This document shows positions 1-5,057 of a DNA stretch of 5,057 nt, one piece after another. The position numbers and the translations under genes were made by a program. The notes beneath the pieces were generated by a model that worked only from the letters and a program-made list of their open reading frames with translations, was not told the origin of the DNA and ran no database searches. Source of the DNA: Myxococcales bacterium (lineage in GTDB: Bacteria > Myxococcota > Polyangia > Fen-1088); contig PMLH01000320.1 of the NCBI GenBank assembly GCA_003159055.1, forward strand, positions 1 to 5,057, in the 5' to 3' direction. Numbering within the stretch: the first letter of the stretch is position 1; the number at the start of each line of letters is the position of its first letter.

Positions 1-1
1 C

Positions 2-883
2 GGGAAGGGCCTGGTGTCGTCCTTGCGACACCGGCAGCTCGGCAACATCGACTGGACGCTGGCGCTCACCATGATTGCGGGCACCATGCTCGGGGTCGAG
101 CTGGGGGTGCGGGTGCTCGTGTATTTCAAGCAGCTCGGGCTGGCGGGCATCGTCCTTCTGGCTACGTCGGTGGTGGTGATGTTTTCGCTCTTCCTCTACA
201 CCCAGTTCGAAACCCGGCGCTCGCACAGGCAAATGGAAGACCTCAAGAAGAGCGGTCGCGACCCAGGCCGCGAGTTCCAGACCAGCTCGCTGCCGAGGTT
301 GTTCCAGTCGATTCCGCTGCGCCCCATCGTGCGCTGCCGAACCGCGCGCGTGGTCGTTTCCATGTGGGTTATCGTGCTGGTGGGCGTGGTGACCGGCTTC
401 CTCGCCGGATTTCTCGGAGTCGGCGGCGGGTTCATCCGCGTGCCGGCGCTGGTGTACCTGGTCGGCGCCTCCACGCACATCGCGGTCGGCACGGATTTGG
501 TGGAAATCGTTTTTTCGGGCGGCTACGGCGCTCTTCGCCACTCCATCGAAGGCCACGTGGACATGATGGCGGTGCTGTTCATGATCAGCGGTGCGCTGTT
601 CGGTGCGCAATTCGGCAGCATCGCGACCTCGTACGTGCGCGGGCCTGCCATCCGCTACATCCTCAGCTATTCGCTGATTCTCGCCACCTTTGGTGCGGTG
701 ATGCGGCTGGCGTACGTGCTCACGGGACAGAAGGTGGAATGGCTCTCGTTCTTCGCGGTGATGCTCACCTTGGGCGAGATGACGTTCTTGTGTCTGTTCA
801 TCCTCTCCCTGGTCTGGTTCGCGCGCCGGCACAAGCGCGGCGCCTGGGTTCCAGATTGGGTCAAGCCTTTGGTGATCTCATGA
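2..883 (+). CDS. TauE/SafE (TSUP) family anion permease, 5'-truncated by window edge
   Basis: This is the C-terminal ~293 residues of an inner-membrane permease of the TauE/SafE family (PF01925). Family members move sulfite, sulfoacetate or other small, often sulfur-containing or organic anions. The frame is open from base 2 to the TGA at 881-883, so the GTG at 14 is probably internal and the true start lies outside the window. Numbering from that GTG, the clearest signature is at residues 128-161: GFLAGFLGVGGGFIRVP followed by AVGTDL, the glycine-rich motif opening the second family repeat. Hydrophobic spans lie near 15-38, 42-63, 113-150, 183-205, 213-236 and 243-269. A hydrophilic loop at 64-112 separates the two halves. 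Residues 4-31 and 174-201 are related copies (LRHRQLGNIDW versus LRHSIEGHVDM), the expected two-fold repeat. The gene overlaps the next one by four bases. Family assignment is secure; the substrate cannot be told from sequence. Confidence 0.93.
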   Translation, partial: GKGLVSSLRHRQLGNIDWTLALTMIAGTMLGVELGVRVLVYFKQLGLAGIVLLATSVVVMFSLFLYTQFETRRSHRQMEDLKKSGRDPGREFQTSSLPRLFQSIPLRPIVRCRTARVVVSMWVIVLVGVVTGFLAGFLGVGGGFIRVPALVYLVGASTHIAVGTDLVEIVFSGGYGALRHSIEGHVDMMAVLFMISGALFGAQFGSIATSYVRGPAIRYILSYSLILATFGAVMRLAYVLTGQKVEWLSFFAVMLTLGEMTFLCLFILSLVWFARRHKRGAWVPDWVKPLVIS

Positions 884-1041
884 CCGCAGTCGACGAAGAA
901 ACGGCCGTTGCAACCGGCAACGACAATCACATCGTGAAGAGAATGCTCAATTCGATGTGGGGCTATTGGCTGCTTTTATTGACAATTTCGTTCGGTATTG
1001 CCGCGGCCATCTATTGGATCTGGCTGAAGGGGAATGTCTAG
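880..1041 (+). CDS. Small single-span membrane protein, 53 aa, function unknown
   Basis: The ATG lies in an ATGA overlap with the stop of the TauE/SafE gene, which points to translational coupling; no strong ribosome binding site is visible upstream. The 53-residue product has a polar, acidic N-terminus (about residues 1-18, MTAVDEETAVATGNDN), a short basic stretch (K20, R21), then one hydrophobic helix at about 27-48 rich in Trp and Tyr (WGYWLLLL, then IYWIWLK). It ends in KGNV. This predicts a single-pass inner-membrane protein with no signal-peptide cleavage site that I can see. I do not recognise the family. Its place directly behind the permease suggests an accessory subunit or a partner of the next small membrane protein; that is inference. 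The overlap, the coherent membrane segment and the snug fit between neighbours support a real gene despite its size. Confidence 0.8.
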   Translation: MTAVDEETAVATGNDNHIVKRMLNSMWGYWLLLLTISFGIAAAIYWIWLKGNV

Positions 1042-1045
1042 GAGG
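1041..1045 (+). promoter_or_regulatory. Ribosome binding site (GGAGG) for the 67-aa membrane protein
   Basis: A strong Shine-Dalgarno GGAGG begins on the last base of the preceding stop codon (TAGGAGG) and sits five bases before the ATG at 1051. It is the best ribosome binding site in the window. It supports the start chosen for the 67-residue protein and suggests that it is translated efficiently. Confidence 0.78.
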
Positions 1046-1050
1046 CCAGC

Positions 1051-1254
1051 ATGGGAAGATTCGGACAAATCCTGGGCAACGTTCTCCTGTATCTGTTTCT
1101 GATTTTTCTGCTCTACAACTCGACGGTGAAGGAATGGGATCCGTGGTTTGCCTCGATCGTCGCGTTCGTGTTGGTGTTGAGCTTGGTCATCTCGGTGATT
1201 CCCAGCCTGCATGCAAAGGCGACTTCGCCTGGCGAGTACCCATACGACGATTGA
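1051..1254 (+). CDS. Small two-span membrane protein, 67 aa, function unknown
   Basis: The 67-residue product has two hydrophobic segments, about residues 8-22 (GNVLLYLFLIFLLY) and 32-52 (WFASIVAFVLVLSLVISVI). They are joined by a short polar turn, NSTVKEWDP. The tail (SLHAKATSPGEYPYDD) is hydrophilic and ends acidic. This predicts a small helical-hairpin inner-membrane protein. The start is well defined by GGAGG five bases upstream. It begins nine bases after the 53-residue membrane protein, and the two are likely co-translated with the permease. I do not recognise a named family. It may be an auxiliary subunit or stabiliser of the TauE/SafE permease, but nothing in its sequence proves that. 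Confidence 0.87.
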   Translation: MGRFGQILGNVLLYLFLIFLLYNSTVKEWDPWFASIVAFVLVLSLVISVIPSLHAKATSPGEYPYDD

Positions 1255-1297
1255 TGGCCAGGATTTGTCACCACAGAGAGTCTGAATAGACGGTGTT

Positions 1298-1303
1298 GGG
1301 GAG
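1298..1303 (+). promoter_or_regulatory. Ribosome binding site (GGGGAG) that decides a TTG start
   Basis: GGGGAG lies seven bases before the TTG at 1311. An in-frame TGA at 1305-1307 closes the frame one codon before that TTG, so the gene cannot start earlier. The next in-frame candidate (TTG at codon 17) has no comparable site. Together these make TTG 1311 the likely start of the 228-residue protein. Confidence 0.7.
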
Positions 1304-1310
1304 CTGACCC

Positions 1311-1997
1311 TTGAAAGACAGGCAGTCAGATGGGGGTGTCGCGGCACCCCCGGAGGCGTTGCGGGAAGAGATCCGCGGGCTTGGGGATCGGCGGACGCGG
1401 GGGGATGTGACGGAGCGCGCGTTTCGACGACGGCTGATCGAGCTTTCGGTGGAGCTGGCGCGCAGCGAGGCCCGTGCGGCGGTGGAGGATGACGAGCAGA
1501 TCGTAGCAGAGCACCACGTGGTTCATTCGCATTTCAAGGTGACCGAGTCCTTGCTGCAGGAGCCGGAACAGGCGACGGTCAGTTTCTTTGCGACGGAGCG
1601 GAGGCTGGTTCGGGTGCGTGGAACGCTGGCGCAAGGGCCGGCTCGGCCGGGAGAAGATGCGACGAAGACGTTGGTCGACGGTGTTGCGTACGACCGGATG
1701 GAGAAGATGGAACGCAAGGTGGAGCGGCGCTGGGGTGAGGTCGGAATGGGTTTGGCGATCGTGCTGTTGGCGCTGCTGTTCCGTGGAACGTTGACTGTCA
1801 CGGGCCCCGTGCTGGTCTTGCTCGGCGCAGCGGGGGTGCTGCACGGGCTCTTGTTGCCAACGCGCTGGATCGAAATCATGATGCACGGCGAAGCGGTGGA
1901 ACCGCCGTTTGCGATCCACGGTGTTTGGCGAAAGAGTGCCCGCAGAGTTCTGACGGAGATCAGAATGGCGCTACGGCGGCACGAGGGCGGCGGCTGA
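1311..1997 (+). CDS. Predicted membrane protein with helical N-terminus and PH-like domain carrying a membrane hairpin
   Basis: The 228-residue product starts at TTG, supported by GGGGAG seven bases upstream and an in-frame stop just before it. Residues 14-60 are charged and helical (ERAFRRRLIELSVELARSEA), somewhat like the short SHOCT-type helices that often accompany bacterial PH-like domains. Residues 86-104 look like paired strands (ATVSFFATERRLVRVRG), followed at 122-137 by VDGVAYDRMEKMERKVE, a pattern seen in bacterial PH-like domains. Two hydrophobic segments follow, about 145-157 (GMGLAIVLLALLF) and 164-183 (TGPVLVLLGAAGVLHGLLLP). A strand-like TRWIEIMMHG and a basic C-terminal helix (about 208-224) end the chain. 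This would be a membrane-anchored protein with most of its mass in the cytoplasm. The PH-like call is a pattern judgement, not a firm family match. Its stop is one base from the next start, so it is probably co-translated with the dikinase-like enzyme and may place it at the membrane. Confidence 0.87.
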   Translation: MKDRQSDGGVAAPPEALREEIRGLGDRRTRGDVTERAFRRRLIELSVELARSEARAAVEDDEQIVAEHHVVHSHFKVTESLLQEPEQATVSFFATERRLVRVRGTLAQGPARPGEDATKTLVDGVAYDRMEKMERKVERRWGEVGMGLAIVLLALLFRGTLTVTGPVLVLLGAAGVLHGLLLPTRWIEIMMHGEAVEPPFAIHGVWRKSARRVLTEIRMALRRHEGGG

Positions 1998-1998
1998 G

Positions 1999-4701
1999 AT
2001 GGGGGATTTCCTGCCCGGAAGTCCAGTCCCGACCCGAGGCTGGCGGCGGTGGGTCGACGGCTTCACACGTGGCTGCCGTTGGCTGGGCCGGCAGACGCTG
2101 TTGTTTCTGGAAATCATCGGGTTGCGCGCGCCGCAGTCCAAACTGGCGCGCGAGGTGCAGCTTGCTCGTTTCCGTCGCCACCACGAAGCCTTCCGCCGCT
2201 TGCTCGGCGCCAACGACAGTTTCTTGCGCAACTTGGCCGAATTCGACGCCAAGTTGGCGGGACGTGCCGCTTGTTCACCCGCCGATGTCGCCGAGGCGAC
2301 CAGGCTCATGCTCGACGACATCTTCACGATGATCGAAAGCCTGAACGCCATCAGCGAGAGTCGGCACGAGGCGCTCTGGCCGCCCTTCGAATCAGTCAAG
2401 GCGCGGTTGTCTGCGCTGGTCCGACCTGCCCAAGACGACGAAGCGGCGCTGGTGATCGACCTTTCCGATATCGGCTACCGAGACGTAGACCGGGTTGGCG
2501 CAAAGATGGCGAACCTGGGCGAGATCCGAAACCGTGTCGGGCTGCCGACGCCCGACGGATTCGCGGTCACGGTGCGTGGCTTTCACGAGCTGTTGCAGTC
2601 GAACCAGCTTGGCCGTTTTGCCGACCCAAGCCGCGCCAACCCGTCGACCAGGCATGAGGCCGATCGCGAGAGTGGTGCGTTCGTGGCAAGCATTCAAGAG
2701 GCCATTGTTCCTTCCGCTATCGCGCAAGCGATCGTCGACGGGTACGACCGATTGGGCATGCGACAGAAGGCCAATCGTCCCATTGCTGTGCGGTCGAGCG
2801 CGCTCGGCGAAGACGAGATGCAGTCGTTTGCGGGACAGTACGAAACCGTCTTGGACGTCGAACGTCGCGGACTGGTCGAGGCTTGGCGCAGAGTCACTGC
2901 AAGCCTACATTCCCCCGCTGCCGTTCAGTACCGGCGGCTACAGGGCCTACCAGCCGTGCAGGGTGCGATGCCGGTTGGTTTCGTGACCATGGTACCGGCC
3001 ATTGCGGCCGGCATGGTCTTCTCGCGCGATCCAACCCGCGCCGACCGCGGACAGGCCCTCATCCAGGTCACGCCAGGCCTTGGCGCGCAGATCGCGGATG
3101 GCTCGGCCATTCCGGAAACCATCGAGGTCACGCCGGAAGAAGGCAGGGAAGGCAAAACGACGGTGGTGCGGGCGGGCGCGACGTCGGAGTCGGCGAGGCG
3201 TGCCGGTTACCCGGACGAAGTGACCGAAACCCTGGACATGGCCTTGGCCGGCCAACGAATGCTCCTCACCGACGAAGAAGCTGCGCAGCTTGCGCGTTGG
3301 TCGCGCCGGTTGGAAGCGCATTTCGGCGAGCCGCAGGACATCGAATGGGCGATGGACGACAAGCGAAATCTGTTCGTACTGCAATCGCGCCCGCTTGCGC
3401 TGGCGTCCGGCATTTCGGAGTCACGGCCTCCGGTTTCGGGGGCCAGGCTGCTGGTGAGCAGCGGGGAGATTGTGTGCCCGGGCGTGGCGACCGGCATCGC
3501 GGTTCATCTCGACGAAGATGGCGACTTCGACGCCTTTCCAGATCGCAGCATCTTGGTGGTCAAGCGCCCGTCGCCGAAGTTTGTGCGCGTGATGGACCGG
3601 GCCGCGGCGATCGTGGCCGACACGGGCAGCACCACTGGCCACATGGCGTCGCTGGCGCGCGAGTTTCGGATTCCGACCTTGCTGGGGACCCGCGAGGGCA
3701 GCGGAGCCATTCAGTCTGGCCAACAAGTCACGGTCGATGCCTTCGGCGGCTACGTCTACGCCGGCGACGTCGACGTTTCACAGGGCGGCATTCGAATCGG
3801 TGAGCCGCCCGTGCGTCGCCCTGGCGATATCCGAACCCGCTGGCTGCTCCGCCGGGTTGCCGAATGTGTCGTGCCGCTGAATTTGACCGATCCCGACGCT
3901 GCCGAGTTTTCCCCCGAACACTGTACCACCCTGCACGACCTGACCCGCTACGTACACGAACGGTCCTACCAAGAGATGTTTCGCCTGGGCGAATCACTCG
4001 ACGACTTTCGCTCGGCCGCTTATTTCCTCGACGTCTTTCTGCCTGTCGACCTCTACATCATCGACCTCGGCGGCGGCATTTCGGATACCGTCACGGGGAA
4101 CCGAATCAAGGTCGCGCAGATCACGTCGGCACCGCTCGGGGCCCTGCTGCGCGGAATGCTGCATCCGAAGATTCCGCGTTGGGGAGCGCGCCCAATCGAT
4201 CTGGGCGGATTTGCTTCAGTCGTGGTGAACCATGCCCTGACCAGCCCGGAACAAGAGCGTACCTTCCGCGACCCGAGCTACGCCCTGGTCTCGGATCGCT
4301 ACGTGAACTACACCGCTCGCGTCGGCTATCACTTCAGCATCGTCGACGCATACTGTGGCGATACCACCAACAAGAACTACATCCACTTGCTGTTTAGAGG
4401 TGGCGCCGCGGATCTGGCCCGGCGCAGCCGGCGCGCCCGCGCGATTGCTGTCATCCTGAAAGTCTGGGGATTTTCCGTCGAGGTAACCGGGGATTCCGCC
4501 CAAGGCCGTATTCACAAAATGCCACGCGAAGAGACCGCGCGCCTCATTGAGCAGACTGGGCGTCTGCTCCAGTTCATGCGTCAGATGGACGTTGCAATGA
4601 CCAGCGAAGCGGCGGTGAACGAGATCGCGGACGCGTTCCTTAAAGAAGACTATGCCTTGGAGAACCTCCGCGGAAGAACGCCGAAGACTCCCAGAGCGTA
4701 G
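1999..4701 (+). CDS. PEP synthase/PPDK-like phosphotransferase lacking the TIM barrel, with novel C-terminal domain
   Basis: This 900-residue protein is related to PEP synthase and pyruvate phosphate dikinase, enzymes that pass phosphate from ATP through a histidine to a substrate. Residues 45-145 form a polar helical region with no family I know. Residues 160-467 are the ATP-grasp domain (PF01326-like): GAKMANLGE at 167-175 with K169, AVRSSALGEDE at 263-273 with R265, SFAGQYET, GMVFSRDP at 338-345, and DIEW with LQSRP at 447-465. Residues 485-592 are the swivelling phosphohistidine domain (PF00391-like): PGVATG at 494-499 and TGSTTGHMASLAREF at 542-556, with H548 as the expected phosphate carrier. 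The usual C-terminal PEP/pyruvate TIM barrel is absent. Residues 603-900 instead form a domain I cannot assign, with LHDLTRYVHE, IDLGGG, GYHFSIVDAY, NYI, GGAAD and a basic RRSRRAR stretch. All visible catalytic residues are kept, so it is likely active as an ATP-dependent His-phosphotransferase. The acceptor is unknown, and calling it PEP synthase would overstate the evidence. The ATG follows the upstream stop by one base; GAGGG at 1983-1987 is a possible ribosome binding site. Confidence 0.95.
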   Translation: MGDFLPGSPVPTRGWRRWVDGFTRGCRWLGRQTLLFLEIIGLRAPQSKLAREVQLARFRRHHEAFRRLLGANDSFLRNLAEFDAKLAGRAACSPADVAEATRLMLDDIFTMIESLNAISESRHEALWPPFESVKARLSALVRPAQDDEAALVIDLSDIGYRDVDRVGAKMANLGEIRNRVGLPTPDGFAVTVRGFHELLQSNQLGRFADPSRANPSTRHEADRESGAFVASIQEAIVPSAIAQAIVDGYDRLGMRQKANRPIAVRSSALGEDEMQSFAGQYETVLDVERRGLVEAWRRVTASLHSPAAVQYRRLQGLPAVQGAMPVGFVTMVPAIAAGMVFSRDPTRADRGQALIQVTPGLGAQIADGSAIPETIEVTPEEGREGKTTVVRAGATSESARRAGYPDEVTETLDMALAGQRMLLTDEEAAQLARWSRRLEAHFGEPQDIEWAMDDKRNLFVLQSRPLALASGISESRPPVSGARLLVSSGEIVCPGVATGIAVHLDEDGDFDAFPDRSILVVKRPSPKFVRVMDRAAAIVADTGSTTGHMASLAREFRIPTLLGTREGSGAIQSGQQVTVDAFGGYVYAGDVDVSQGGIRIGEPPVRRPGDIRTRWLLRRVAECVVPLNLTDPDAAEFSPEHCTTLHDLTRYVHERSYQEMFRLGESLDDFRSAAYFLDVFLPVDLYIIDLGGGISDTVTGNRIKVAQITSAPLGALLRGMLHPKIPRWGARPIDLGGFASVVVNHALTSPEQERTFRDPSYALVSDRYVNYTARVGYHFSIVDAYCGDTTNKNYIHLLFRGGAADLARRSRRARAIAVILKVWGFSVEVTGDSAQGRIHKMPREETARLIEQTGRLLQFMRQMDVAMTSEAAVNEIADAFLKEDYALENLRGRTPKTPRA

Positions 4702-4715
4702 GCCCCGCCGCCTGA

Positions 4716-5057
4716 TCACGTTGTCCGAGTCGGCGCCGACAACAGGACCTTGCCCATCGGGCCCGAGGACAGACGCGCGAAGGCGTCCGGGAGTCTGTCG
4801 AACGGCAGCACACTGTCTACCAACGGTCGCGCGCCGGTGCGCGCAAGCAGGGCCAACACGTCCTGCCAGGCCGCCTGGCTTTCGACGGGCGTGTTCGCCC
4901 CGACCGCGACGCCGCCCAATCGAAGGCGTCGGAAGAACAAGGTCGCGGTGTTGAAGTTCGGAACCGGTCCCGCCAAGCGGCCGACCAAGCTGACCTTGCC
5001 GCTCGCGCCAAGGGTGTCGATGACCTCTGGCAGGAGCGTGCCGCCGATGTTGTCGAT
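4716..5057 (-). CDS. Zinc-type alcohol dehydrogenase/quinone oxidoreductase (MDR) C-terminus, partial
   Basis: The last 113 residues of a medium-chain dehydrogenase/reductase are encoded on the minus strand. The stop is the complement of 4716-4718, and the frame stays open to the right edge, so the start and the catalytic and most of the cofactor-binding regions lie outside. Visible features are typical of the family's C-terminal half: IDNIGGTLLPEVIDTLGASG with GKVSLVG (the end of the NAD(P)-binding fold, where the substrate-like 'D..GG' and 'G.. V..G' strands occur), then a divergent linker, LVDSVLPFDRLPDAFARLSSG (the usual helix before the end) and the terminal GPMGKVLL strand. Family members reduce or oxidise alcohols, aldehydes, enones or quinones with NAD(P)H; the substrate cannot be inferred here. 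It converges on the dikinase-like gene with 14 bases between the stops and is likely a separate transcription unit. Confidence 0.9.
   Translation of the reverse strand: MDNIGGTLLPEVIDTLGASGKVSLVGRLAGPVPNFNTATLFFRRLRLGGVAVGANTPVESQAAWQDVLALLARTGARPLVDSVLPFDRLPDAFARLSSGPMGKVLLSAPTRTT

Noticed and set aside
14..16. GTG as the true start of the permease.
   Set aside because: The frame is open to base 2, and the protein from here lacks the whole first TSUP repeat apart from its tail. The gene more likely begins outside the window.
979..984. Perfect -35-like TTGACA.
   Set aside because: It lies inside the 53-residue membrane protein gene and no -10 element follows at 16-18 bases.
1254..1289. 11-codon ORF (MARICHHRESE) overlapping the preceding stop as TGATG.
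   Set aside because: Too short, no recognisable motif, and chance ATG overlaps of this kind are common. It could be a coupling peptide, but nothing supports that.
1255..1310. Possible promoter in the 56-base gap (TTGTCA at 1265-1270).
   Set aside because: No convincing -10 element at a suitable distance; the best candidate (TAGACG at 1287) matches poorly. An internal promoter cannot be excluded.
1638..1650. Small inverted repeat CCGGC-TCG-GCCGG.
   Set aside because: Five-base stem within a coding region, no T-tract; expected by chance in GC-rich sequence.
2883..3803. 306-residue open frame in another frame of the phosphotransferase gene.
   Set aside because: Its Arg/Gly/His-rich composition is that of a shadow frame, and the overlapping frame encodes well-conserved ATP-grasp and phosphohistidine motifs.
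4216..4719. 167-residue antisense open frame across the phosphotransferase 3' end.
   Set aside because: Shadow of the coding strand in GC-rich DNA with no recognisable domain.
4729..4740. Perfect 12-base palindrome GTCGGCGCCGAC near the convergent gene ends.
   Set aside because: It has no loop for a stable hairpin and no T-tract on either strand, and it lies in the MDR coding sequence. It is more likely a codon-composition effect in GC-rich DNA than a terminator or operator.

Overview
The window is GC-rich bacterial DNA. It holds a tightly packed five-gene block on the + strand and the 3' end of a convergent gene on the - strand. Codon use looks uniform, and TTG is used as a start once. I see no mobile element, CRISPR array, tRNA or rRNA. 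The TauE/SafE and dikinase-like subfamily signatures remind me of Desulfobacterota, Myxococcota and related 'deltaproteobacterial' lineages. That placement rests on recalled family resemblance only, so it is tentative.

Layout: (1) 2-883, the C-terminal part of a TauE/SafE (TSUP) anion permease cut by the left edge; (2) 880-1041, a 53-residue single-span membrane protein overlapping it by ATGA; (3) 1051-1254, a 67-residue two-span membrane protein with a strong GGAGG site; (4) 1311-1997, a 228-residue protein with a helical N-terminus and what looks like a PH-like fold carrying a membrane hairpin, starting at TTG; (5) 1999-4701, a 900-residue protein with the ATP-grasp and phosphohistidine domains of PEP synthase/pyruvate phosphate dikinase but no PEP/pyruvate TIM barrel, replaced by an unrecognised ~300-residue C-terminal domain; (6) 4716-5057 on the - strand, the C-terminal end of a zinc-type alcohol dehydrogenase/quinone oxidoreductase (MDR family).

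Genes 1-5 are co-oriented with gaps of -4, 9, 56 and 1 bases, so they probably form one transcription unit. Three or four of the products are membrane proteins and the last is a soluble phosphotransfer enzyme. A reasonable but unproven reading is a membrane module that exports or exchanges a small organic or sulfur anion, coupled to an ATP-dependent phosphotransferase of unknown substrate. The most interesting part is the C-terminal domain of gene 5 and the conjunction of that enzyme with a TSUP permease and small membrane proteins. The MDR gene faces the block from the other side and is probably unrelated to it.
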